Shown here one piece after another: positions 57,005 to 64,000 of a stretch of 64,000 bases of DNA. Position numbers and translations under genes: made by a program. Under the pieces are notes generated by a model. That model was given only the letters and a program-made list of their open reading frames with translations, was not told where the DNA came from and made no database searches. Within the stretch, counting starts at the first letter, position 1. Every line of letters starts with the position of its first letter. Source of the stretch: Pilibacter termitis. GTDB lineage: Bacteria; Bacillota; Bacilli; Lactobacillales; Streptococcaceae. The DNA lies in NCBI RefSeq assembly GCF_900167335.1, contig NZ_FUXI01000017.1, forward strand, positions 1 to 64,000. Direction: 5' to 3'.

Positions 57005-58234
57005 TCAATTGTACCCTTGATAACCTTGCATTCTATCGAAATACTCCATTTCCGCCTGTTGTTCAAGTCGAAGTCTCGCCTCGTCTGCCGAGACGTTTAA
57101 GACAAACGCTACTGCCACGCTTAAAACGAACAGACTATTTCCTCCTTGCGAAAGAAATGGAAATGTAACACCTGTTGACGGAATTAAACCTGTAATTCCA
57201 CCGAGATTGACAAAAGTTTGCATAAGTAGCATGACCGCAAAACCAATTGACATCATTGCGTTAAATGGTTTTTGAGCACGTATTCCTACAAGAAACATTC
57301 GAGCAATCATAAAGAACAAAACAATTAATATAATTATTGAGAAAATCAAACCGAGTTCCTCTATTGTAATCGCAAAAATAAAATCAGTGTGTGCCTCGGG
57401 TAAATACCCTTTTTTCTGAACGCTATTGCCTAGTCCTAGTCCAAATAACCCACCATTGTGCATAGCATAATAGGAATTAGCGAGCTGAAGTCCGCTTTTC
57501 CTAAGAACATCTGGGTTAAATGTATCCGCCATTGCCTCAAAACGACCGTAAATATAAGCAAATTTCTTCGGGAATATATGCCCTTTCGTTTGAACGACTA
57601 ACTGCATTCCTGCCACACCTGAAAGGATAATGCCAAATATCGTTAGATAAGCATATCGAAAGCTAATGCCACTTGCCAACATAACTGCTAAAGCCGTCAG
57701 TGATAAAATCACCATATTTCCCATATCTGGCGTAATGACAACCAAGCCTAAAAGCACGATTAAAATAAGAAGTGGCTGTTTAAATCTTTGCCAACGATGT
57801 TGTGCTATTCTGTCTTGATTTCCCGCAAATAAATTGCTTAAAAACCAAACAAATAGTATTTTCAAATACTCTGCTGGCTGTAAATTCCCACCTACTGGCA
57901 ATTTTATCCAACCTTTTGCACCATTTATAGTTTCTCCAAATAACAATGCGTAGACAAGCATACAAAATACAACCAACATCAAACTATTGAGCAATCTTTT
58001 TTTTGTAAAAATCGTAACTTTCATGTGATAAATGAGGAAAATAAAAACCAAACTCATTCCCCACCAAACCGCCTGCATGGTAACAGATTGCAATGGCGAT
58101 TTCCCTGCAATTAATTGCCCATAACTCGTTGAGCTATATACCATAATCAAACCGATAATCACGAGGAAAATATACGGAAGTAAAATCGAAAAGTCTAAGA
58201 AATGACTTTTGTGTATTTTTTTAGGCGAGTTCAT
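57005..58234 (-). CDS. ftsW: SEDS-family peptidoglycan polymerase FtsW
   Basis: Septal peptidoglycan glycosyltransferase of the divisome. 409 residues, ten membrane segments. GLIMVYSSTSYGQLIAGKSP, NGAKGWIKLPVGGNLQPAEYLK and the C-terminal NLGGITGLIPSTGVTFPFLSQGG are SEDS hallmarks. FtsW rather than RodA is suggested by the ylaN and pyc neighbours. ATG overlaps the ylaN stop (ATGA), with GGAGGG upstream. Confidence 0.94.
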   Translation of the reverse strand: MNSPKKIHKSHFLDFSILLPYIFLVIIGLIMVYSSTSYGQLIAGKSPLQSVTMQAVWWGMSLVFIFLIYHMKVTIFTKKRLLNSLMLVVFCMLVYALLFGETINGAKGWIKLPVGGNLQPAEYLKILFVWFLSNLFAGNQDRIAQHRWQRFKQPLLILIVLLGLVVITPDMGNMVILSLTALAVMLASGISFRYAYLTIFGIILSGVAGMQLVVQTKGHIFPKKFAYIYGRFEAMADTFNPDVLRKSGLQLANSYYAMHNGGLFGLGLGNSVQKKGYLPEAHTDFIFAITIEELGLIFSIIILIVLFFMIARMFLVGIRAQKPFNAMMSIGFAVMLLMQTFVNLGGITGLIPSTGVTFPFLSQGGNSLFVLSVAVAFVLNVSADEARLRLEQQAEMEYFDRMQGYQGYN

Positions 58235-58521
58235 TCCGCTCCCTCCTCGTCCAATGTATCCGCTACTTCTGTATAAAGCATATTCAACTCACGTTCAAGT
58301 CCGCTTAGAATTTCTTGCCCCTCGTCCTCAGTTAAAAAACCAATGCGTACAGCATACATTACTTCACGTGAAAAACCGTACATTTGAGTGTCAACGACTT
58401 CCTCAAATGCTTTGCATTGTGCAATACAAAGTGCATAAGTTTGTTGTTTAATTAAGTTTTTTATTTTATCAGCATCTGCCTGTAAAAGCTCTAATGCCTT
58501 GGTTTTTAGTTGTATATCCAT
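58231..58521 (-). CDS. ylaN: YlaN family (DUF1507) protein
   Basis: 96 residues, helical: KALELLQADADKIKNLIKQQ, FEEVVDTQMYGFSREVMYAV and EGQEILSGLERELNMLYTEV. In Bacillus and Staphylococcus YlaN helps iron homeostasis by binding Fur and is essential in low iron. AGGAGGAG precedes the ATG. It opens the ylaN-ftsW-pyc group. The 281 bases upstream hold only the minimal repeat copy G and the promoter region. Confidence 0.9.
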   Translation of the reverse strand: MDIQLKTKALELLQADADKIKNLIKQQTYALCIAQCKAFEEVVDTQMYGFSREVMYAVRIGFLTEDEGQEILSGLERELNMLYTEVADTLDEEGAE

Positions 58522-58746
58522 TCTTTTCTCCTCCTGAGGATAAGTTCATTTATTCATTCTAATGCACCTATTATAGCATATTGTAAGAAAGAAAATAGAA
58601 GTTTCCAACTAAGAATGAAAATTTTTTTGAAAATTTTTCCATAAATATAGAAAATGCCGAATATTTATGAATCGGAAAAGAAAAAATTCTCGCTAATTCT
58701 AAAAGATAAGAAAAGAGAATTTTCCTATTCTGTGGTATTCTTTATA

Positions 58747-58771
58747 GGGTACTTCTATTTTAGAGGTACCC
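58747..58771. repeat. Minimal copy of the dispersed palindromic repeat (copy G, 25 bp)
   Basis: GGGTACTTCTA and TAGAGGTACCC are joined by three bases, so only the two ends of the family remain. It lies 30 bases before the YdcF-gene start. Confidence 0.6.
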
Positions 58772-58802
58772 TTGAGATAAAAACTACTTTGGAGGGATAA
58801 AA

Positions 58803-60020
58803 ATGCTTGGCTTTGCCATTGATTTTCTATTAGTTCTTATTTTTATTGGACTACTCGTTTCTATTATTCGCAAACGAAATAAATATCCTTATAAAAGTCT
58901 AGGTATTTGGTTTATTACCTCACTTTTTATTGATACGATTTTAACGGCTATTTTTACCAATTATAGCAAAATTTTACTTGTTATTTCATTTGTAGCACTT
59001 GTCTGTATTTGGTTGGTCACTTATCGCGTGATTTTAAAAGACAAACGGCGACTTTTAATCGGTTTTTTGTTCAATGTTAGTTTGGTGGCAACACTTAGCT
59101 ATATTTTACTTATCGGAATAAGCCTTGCTACTCCGCTAATGATTGGTATGTTACTTGTTGTTGGCTTGAGTTTTTTCATCACGATTACTTACGGAGGATA
59201 TGCCTTAATTTTGTTTTTCCTCTGGAACGCACGAGTGGTGCTAAAAAAAGAAAGTCGCTCATTTGCCAATATGCTAACGTTATTTTTAGGGATATTTGGA
59301 TTATTTTTCTTACTTGGAGGCTGGGTAAATGACTTGCTTCAAACAGAGTCGCTTTATTTTTATATTTATTCCTGTGTTTTTTGGATATTTGGTTATTATT
59401 TCCTCTGTTTTTGTACGGTATTGAGTAGCACAATTCTCTTCAACATTCTCAAACCTAAGATGAACAAGGATTTTCTAATCGTCCTAGGTGCTGGATTGCT
59501 TGACGGTGAAAAAGTTTCCCCACTTCTTGCAGGAAGAATTAATCGAGCGATTCAATTTATGAATGAACAACTGACATTAACTGGCAAACAGGCAATTCTT
59601 TTGATGAGTGGCGGACAAGGTGGAGATGAGAAAATTCCTGAAAGCGTGGCGATGAAACATTTCGCAATGGAGCAAGGTGTAGCGGAAAAAAATATTTTAA
59701 CAGAAGAAAAAAGCACTACAACTTTAGAAAATCTTCGGTTTTCAGATGAAATCATGCAAGAGAAAAAAGGTGCGAATTACGAAAGTAGTTTTGTTAGCAA
59801 TGAATACCATATTTTTCGTGCAGGACTTTTCGCTCGAAAACTCGGTATGAAAAGTGACGGTCTTGGCTCTAAAACAGCAAGATATTACTTGCCAAATGCT
59901 TTCATTCGTGAATTTATTGCGATTGTCTTAATCAATAAAAAACGACATTTAATCATTAATGCACTTATTGTGCTATTCCTTATCGCTAATGCGGTATTGA
60001 AGGCATTTTTTGTTCGATAA
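58803..60020 (+). CDS. YdcF/ElyC-like DUF218 domain membrane protein
   Basis: 405 residues. The first 220 contain about six membrane helices; residues about 225-370 form a DUF218 domain (DFLIVLGAGLLDGEKVSPLL, LLMSGGQGGDEKIPES, EKSTTTLENLRFS, VSNEYHIFRAG), and one membrane helix ends the protein (LIINALIVLFLIANAVLKAF). Homologues SanA and ElyC act in envelope permeability and undecaprenyl carrier metabolism. GGAGGG precedes the ATG. Monocistronic, on the plus strand. Confidence 0.88.
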   Translation: MLGFAIDFLLVLIFIGLLVSIIRKRNKYPYKSLGIWFITSLFIDTILTAIFTNYSKILLVISFVALVCIWLVTYRVILKDKRRLLIGFLFNVSLVATLSYILLIGISLATPLMIGMLLVVGLSFFITITYGGYALILFFLWNARVVLKKESRSFANMLTLFLGIFGLFFLLGGWVNDLLQTESLYFYIYSCVFWIFGYYFLCFCTVLSSTILFNILKPKMNKDFLIVLGAGLLDGEKVSPLLAGRINRAIQFMNEQLTLTGKQAILLMSGGQGGDEKIPESVAMKHFAMEQGVAEKNILTEEKSTTTLENLRFSDEIMQEKKGANYESSFVSNEYHIFRAGLFARKLGMKSDGLGSKTARYYLPNAFIREFIAIVLINKKRHLIINALIVLFLIANAVLKAFFVR

Positions 60021-60026
60021 GAAAAT

Positions 60027-60061
60027 AAAAACCGATAGATTTTTTTAACTATCGGTTTTTA
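60027..60061. terminator. Bidirectional terminator
   Basis: AAAAACCGATAG and CTATCGGTTTTT form a perfect 12-bp stem between the convergent ydcF-like and purD genes, with A and T runs. A weak repeat half-end (GGATACCTCTAA, 60068-60079) follows. Confidence 0.85.
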
Positions 60062-60075
60062 TTTTTAGGATACCT

Positions 60076-61338
60076 CTAATAATACAACGCTTTTTCTCCA
60101 ATATCCTTACGATAAAAAAGATGCTCTAAGTTTAATTTTTTCAAATCTTGATAAACTTTTTCACGTGCGTCTGTAACGTTCTCTCCTGTCGCCTCAAGCA
60201 ATAGCACACGTCCGCCGTTGGTGATGAGTTGCCCGTTTTTTTCGCTTACACCTGCAAAAATCACCGAGCTTTCTTTGAGCGAAGAAAAATCTGGCAAAGC
60301 AAAACCATTCTCATAATTTCCCGGGTAACCGTCACTTGCGACTACTACGCCAAGCGTTATCCCTTCTTTTTTCCAAGTAATGACAGGTTCACGTTTTTCC
60401 AAAATATCTAGGATAATTTGAGCGAAGTCACTAGTCAATCTAGGCAAAACTACTTGAGTTTCAGGGTCGCCAAAACGTGCATTAAATTCAATCACTTTCG
60501 CACCTTGCTTAGTCGCAATTAAACCTGCGTATAAAATTCCTTTGAAAGACTTCCCTTCCGCAACAAGTCCTTTCGCAGTCGGCTTGACAATCTCCTCTAC
60601 TGCTTTTGCCACCATTTCCTCTGGAATCTGTGGCACTGGAGCATATGCACCCATACCTCCTGTATTCGCACCTTTATCACCGTCAAACGCACGCTTGTGG
60701 TCTTGAGAAATGACCATTGGATAAACTTTTTCACCGTCTACAAAAGAAAGCAACGAAAATTCTTGCCCTTCTAAAAATTCTTCAACAACCACTCTTGCAC
60801 CGCTCGCACCGAAAACATTGTCCTCTAGCATATCTACAAGAGCCGCCTCTGCCTCTTCAACAGTTTCTGCTACAACTACACCTTTTCCTGCTGCTAATCC
60901 GTCCGCTTTTACCACAATAGGTGCCCCTTGTGCGTTGACATAGGCTTTCGCCAAATTCAAGTCGGTAAAAGTTTGATGTTTCGCAGTTGGGACATGGTAC
61001 TTATTCATCATTTGCTTGGCAAAATCTTTTGACCCTTCAATTTCAGCGGCAGCCTTGCTTGGTGCAAAAATCAATAGCCCTTCTTTTTCAAATTCATCTG
61101 CAATCCCTGCAATCAAAGGAATTTCTGGACCAACAAAAGTGAAAGTAATTGCATTTTCCTTGGCAAAAGCGATTTGCTTGGAAAAATCTTTCTCAGCAAT
61201 CGGCACAATCTCAATCCCGTCACGTGTCATTCCAGCATTTCCCGGTGCAACAAAAACTTTCTCTACTTTATTAGACTCTAAAAACTTCTTCGCAATTGCG
61301 TGTTCACGACCGCCAGAACCAATAACTAAAATTTTCAT
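60076..61338 (-). CDS. purD: Phosphoribosylamine-glycine ligase
   Basis: The second step of purine synthesis, ATP-dependent formation of GAR. 420 residues, ATP-grasp: KILVIGSGGREHAIAKKFL (N domain), VVKADGLAAGKGVVVAE, DHKRAFDGDKGANTGGMGAY and FNARFGDPETQVVLPRL. ACGGAG precedes the ATG. It is separate from the purEKB group at 9.8-12.8 kb. Confidence 0.97.
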   Translation of the reverse strand: MKILVIGSGGREHAIAKKFLESNKVEKVFVAPGNAGMTRDGIEIVPIAEKDFSKQIAFAKENAITFTFVGPEIPLIAGIADEFEKEGLLIFAPSKAAAEIEGSKDFAKQMMNKYHVPTAKHQTFTDLNLAKAYVNAQGAPIVVKADGLAAGKGVVVAETVEEAEAALVDMLEDNVFGASGARVVVEEFLEGQEFSLLSFVDGEKVYPMVISQDHKRAFDGDKGANTGGMGAYAPVPQIPEEMVAKAVEEIVKPTAKGLVAEGKSFKGILYAGLIATKQGAKVIEFNARFGDPETQVVLPRLTSDFAQIILDILEKREPVITWKKEGITLGVVVASDGYPGNYENGFALPDFSSLKESSVIFAGVSEKNGQLITNGGRVLLLEATGENVTDAREKVYQDLKKLNLEHLFYRKDIGEKALYY

Positions 61339-61462
61339 GGTATTCTCCGTTTTTTTGTTAGATTTTCTTTCATTATAAAGGATTTTTTAGAGAAATGCTT
61401 GTGTTTTTTAGATGATTCCTATTATTTTTGTTTTAAATGTTCGGTAATCGCAAAAGACTCTC

Positions 61463-62398
61463 TCAATTATTTTCCCCCTTGCTATTCCACCTTTCAATCA
61501 TAAAACCTCCTTTTTGAATAACCGAAATAGATTGAGATAATCTCTTGTTTTCCTTACTTGTCAATTGAAGTTTCACTCGCTCACCTACACCATTTCTGGA
61601 AAGTCTGCAAGGATAAGAATAATAACATTCCATTTTTTTATCATAGTTAGAAACCGGTACAATAACTTCTTTTGTAGAGTTTAACACTTCAATTAAATAA
61701 CTTGCTGTCGTAGCAATCCCATAAGAAGTATAGTGTTTTCCTGTCAAAATTCGCCACCCTCTTGCTTTGGTCGCAGTTTCATAATCTGTTAGTTTTTCTG
61801 GGTAAAGCTCGCTAATTTTTCTACCTTTTAGCAAAATCTGACTCCATGCAGGAAATTGACTTTCCCCATGTTCACCTAACATTAAGGCACTCACTTCTCT
61901 TGATTGAACACCTAAATCCTCTGCAATAATATTTTTTAGCCGATTGCTGTCAATGACACAACCTGAACCAAATATTTTTTCCGTTGGATAATCTAGTAAT
62001 TTCTGCAAATACGTTGTAATCACATCATTTGGATTGGTGATAACAAGAATTATCCCTCGAAAACCTGAATGTTTGATTTTAGGGGCAATTTTTTCAATCA
62101 TTTTATGCGTTTGTCGCAATTCACTTGTTCTATCGACATTTTTTTCTAATAACACCTCGATTTTTCCAAGACTGATAATCAACAAATCTGCGTCGACTAA
62201 TTGTTCGTAGTCTTGAGTGAAAATTTTCGTTTTTTTAGAAAGTGGCACTTGAGCATCTGTTAAATCAAGTGTTTCCGAAAGTGTTCGCCGTTCATTTTCA
62301 TCAATCAAGACTATTTCTTGGCAAATAGATTGAAGAACCAACCGATAAGCAAGTGTAGCACCTACATTTCCAATTCCAATAATCCCTATTTTTTTCAT
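61463..62398 (-). CDS. Lactate/2-hydroxyacid dehydrogenase of the LDH/MDH superfamily
   Basis: 311 residues. NAD-binding IGIIGIGNVGATLAYRLVLQ, ITNPNDVI, GSGCVIDSNRLKNIIAEDLG and the catalytic MLGEHGESQFPAWS are conserved. The substrate loop reads SLGKIEVLLEKNVDRTSEL, unlike the GAPQKPGETR of true L-lactate dehydrogenase, and GSGCVIDSNR replaces GTSLDTARFR. This resembles L-2-hydroxyisocaproate dehydrogenases, which reduce branched 2-oxo acids. GAGGAG precedes the ATG, overlapping the next gene's stop by four bases. Confidence 0.82.
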   Translation of the reverse strand: MKKIGIIGIGNVGATLAYRLVLQSICQEIVLIDENERRTLSETLDLTDAQVPLSKKTKIFTQDYEQLVDADLLIISLGKIEVLLEKNVDRTSELRQTHKMIEKIAPKIKHSGFRGIILVITNPNDVITTYLQKLLDYPTEKIFGSGCVIDSNRLKNIIAEDLGVQSREVSALMLGEHGESQFPAWSQILLKGRKISELYPEKLTDYETATKARGWRILTGKHYTSYGIATTASYLIEVLNSTKEVIVPVSNYDKKMECYYSYPCRLSRNGVGERVKLQLTSKENKRLSQSISVIQKGGFMIERWNSKGENN

Positions 62399-63468
62399 AA
62401 CTCCTCCACTTTTTCAATCGCACAAATCAATTCCTCTGCTGTTATATCTGGTTTTATCAAGCGAAACGTTTCTTTTTCGCTCACAGCAAATGCAGCAATT
62501 TTTGCTAATTCCGCTCTGTTTTCTATTTGCAAATGAAGTGATTGAAGTGAGGTAGGTAAATCAAAGTGCTTGAATAGTTTTTTCAAACGCTTGATTTCAT
62601 CAAAATCTTTCTCTACTGCAAGTTGAACCAAAATGCCGTAGGCAACTTTCTTTCCATGCAAAACACTATGTGTATTTTTTACCAAACTAAGTGCATTGTG
62701 AAATGCGTGTGCTCCTGCTACTCTGCCGTATTCGAGTGCAAAACCTCCAACACTTCCAGAAAGGGCAATAATCGCATCAACGACTTCTTGAAACTCCTCA
62801 TTCACTTCGTTTTTTCTAAGAGCAGAAATCGCTCCTTCTGCCGAAGTGTTTAAAATTTCTAAAATCACTTTACTTGTAGCAAAGCCAAGTTTGGCATAAG
62901 CGGGCGTTCGCTTGCTCGTTGCTTGCAAAATCCCTCGTGCCTCATAATATTTTGCATACGTGTCCCCAATTCCTGCGAGAAAATAGTCAAATGGTGACTT
63001 GCTTAAAAGAGTGTAATCCACCAAAACAAACTCAGCAATTCGAGAAAATGGAGTAAACTCAATAAATTCATGCGTTTCTTGTGTATAAATCACCGCAAGT
63101 GGTGTACTCGCTGCACAATTTGAAATAAGTGTCGGAATGAAACCGAAAGGAATATCAAGCAAATGAGCCGTCATTTTGACTGTATCAGCAATTTTCCCGC
63201 CACCAATACCGATGATAAAATCAGCGTTTATTCGCTTTAATTCTTCCGACAAACGTGTCGCATCTTCCCAACTACACGTCTCATCATAATAAAAAACTGG
63301 CAAATACTGATATTCTGGTGCATAATCAAAAAAAGCTTTGGAAGATTGTTTGCCTGTAATAATTACCGCTTGTCTGTAATTTTCAATTTGCTCTGGTAAA
63401 TGATGTACCGCCTGAAGTCCACCGTAATATTGATTCACTCCTGCACGAACCGCCTCTTGAATAGCCAT
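62395..63468 (-). CDS. Iron-containing alcohol dehydrogenase / glycerol dehydrogenase-like oxidoreductase
   Basis: 357 residues. GIGGGKIADTVKMTAHLLDI gives the NAD(P)-binding GGGK motif, IPTLISNCAASTPLAVIY follows, and metal ligands are expected in GIGDTYAKYYE (Asp), GRVAGAHAFHNAL and HSVLHGKKVAYG. The type resembles YbdH/HcxA, which reduces 2-oxo acids. Translationally coupled to the 2-hydroxyacid dehydrogenase, so both may act on related keto acids. GAGGTGG precedes the ATG. Substrate inferred. Confidence 0.85.
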   Translation of the reverse strand: MAIQEAVRAGVNQYYGGLQAVHHLPEQIENYRQAVIITGKQSSKAFFDYAPEYQYLPVFYYDETCSWEDATRLSEELKRINADFIIGIGGGKIADTVKMTAHLLDIPFGFIPTLISNCAASTPLAVIYTQETHEFIEFTPFSRIAEFVLVDYTLLSKSPFDYFLAGIGDTYAKYYEARGILQATSKRTPAYAKLGFATSKVILEILNTSAEGAISALRKNEVNEEFQEVVDAIIALSGSVGGFALEYGRVAGAHAFHNALSLVKNTHSVLHGKKVAYGILVQLAVEKDFDEIKRLKKLFKHFDLPTSLQSLHLQIENRAELAKIAAFAVSEKETFRLIKPDITAEELICAIEKVEEL

Positions 63469-63480
63469 ATTGCCACCTCG

Positions 63481-64000
63481 CTAAATTTTTCTTCCTCTCA
63501 ACGTCCATTTGACTAATAAATTCCCGATAATTTGCGTGATAAATACAATGATTAACACCAAAACTAATGATAGCAACGTCACATCGTCACGTCCTCGCTG
63601 GTATCCTTGTTGAAGTGCCATTGCTCCAAGACCGCCACCACCAACAGTTCCCGCCATTGCTGTCAAACCGATTAGATTGATCACTGTAAAACTAGAGGCA
63701 CGAATAATCGAAACCAAACCTTCTTTTAAATAGACGAATAAAATAATTCCTAAATTGCTCTCGCCCATAGATTTTGCCGCCTCAATCACACCGCTATCCA
63801 CCTCAAGTAAAACATTTTGAATTTGTCTTGCAAAAAATGGAATCGTACCAAGTACGATAGGCACCGTCACCGCCTCTGTTCCAATACTTGTACCAACCAA
63901 AACACGTGTAAACGGCATGATAACAGCAAGTAAGATGATAAACGGAATGGAACGACCAATATTGACAATTTTGTCTAAAATGCTATATACAATTCGATTC
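63481..64000 (-). CDS. metI: Methionine ABC transporter permease (partial at right edge)
   Basis: The frame is open to the end of the window: before ATG at 63918 it reads IVNIGRSIPFIILLAVIMPF, so the start lies beyond 64000. The visible 173 residues hold four to five membrane helices and the permease loop EAAKSMGESNLGIILFVYLK (EAA motif), with VINLIGLTAMAGTVGGGGLGAM typical of MetI. It would pair with MetN and MetQ, outside the window. It ends 12 bases before the Fe-ADH gene and is probably cotranscribed with it. Confidence 0.9.
   Translation of the reverse strand, partial: NRIVYSILDKIVNIGRSIPFIILLAVIMPFTRVLVGTSIGTEAVTVPIVLGTIPFFARQIQNVLLEVDSGVIEAAKSMGESNLGIILFVYLKEGLVSIIRASSFTVINLIGLTAMAGTVGGGGLGAMALQQGYQRGRDDVTLLSLVLVLIIVFITQIIGNLLVKWTLRGRKI

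Noticed and set aside
61375-61400. Possible further end of the dispersed repeat (TTTTTTAGAGAAATGC)
   Set aside because: It matches the right end at only part of its length and lacks the terminal CCC, so it is not counted as a copy.

Overview
The window is a low-GC, densely coded chromosome segment of a Gram-positive bacterium of the order Lactobacillales, most likely an Enterococcaceae-type organism. Support comes from gene content and order: pepP-efp-yqhY-nusB, dnaG-rpoD, parE-parC, coaD-rsmD-ylbG-ylbF, pyc-ftsW-ylaN, and a gene set resembling the Enterococcus faecalis EF_0829-EF_0839 cluster. Strong AGGAGG-type ribosome sites and frequent TTG/GTG starts fit too. The species cannot be fixed from the sequence alone. 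Nearly all genes lie on the minus strand. No rRNA, tRNA, CRISPR array or intact insertion sequence was seen.

Layout. 1-3.04 kb: a P1B-4-type metal-efflux ATPase with a Fur/PerR-like box upstream, then a LytTR regulator/DUF3021 membrane-protein pair. 3.04-6.66 kb: a mobile-element scar with a multiply frameshifted replication-initiation (Rep_trans) pseudogene, a broken accessory gene, and an intact plus-strand pair: an XRE regulator followed by a protein with the HEPN RNase motif RN-x3-H. This pair is the best candidate for an undescribed toxin/defence module. 6.7-12.8 kb: a stand-alone streptococcal-type tuf, then purE-purK-purB and an M3 oligoendopeptidase. 12.9-23.6 kb: housekeeping genes (pta, ung, nusB, yqhY, efp, pepP, DUF1054, GNAT, SprT-like, tex) and a plus-strand permease pair.

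23.7-33.7 kb is a carbohydrate island in three minus-strand transcription units. The first holds PRD, SFCGS, DUF4312, DUF4311 and DUF4310 proteins, which look like an uncharacterised PTS-related transporter. The second is a GntR regulator. The third holds a PTS EIIC, a small membrane protein, a DUF871/GH170 glycosidase, an amidohydrolase and the DgaE/DgaF enzymes. The first and third units share an identical 14-nt site just downstream of their predicted promoters. The enzymes suggest uptake and phosphorolysis-independent cleavage of an N-acylated amino-sugar-acid glycoside, ending in pyruvate and glyceraldehyde-3-phosphate; this is inference.

33.8-64 kb returns to core genes: rpoD, dnaG, pflA, parC and parE with an HNH endonuclease gene lodged between them, ypmR/ypmS, degV, a hemolysin III homologue, a DEAD-box helicase, an oxidoreductase, EcsC, a SepM-like protease, coaD, rsmD, ylbG, ylbF, pyc, ftsW, ylaN, a YdcF protein, purD, a 2-hydroxyacid dehydrogenase pair and a partial metI at the right edge.

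A dispersed family of intergenic palindromes with ends like GGGCACCTCTAAAAACTC runs through the window. There are three full copies, one minimal 25-bp copy and several half copies, and they look like a MITE-type repeat.
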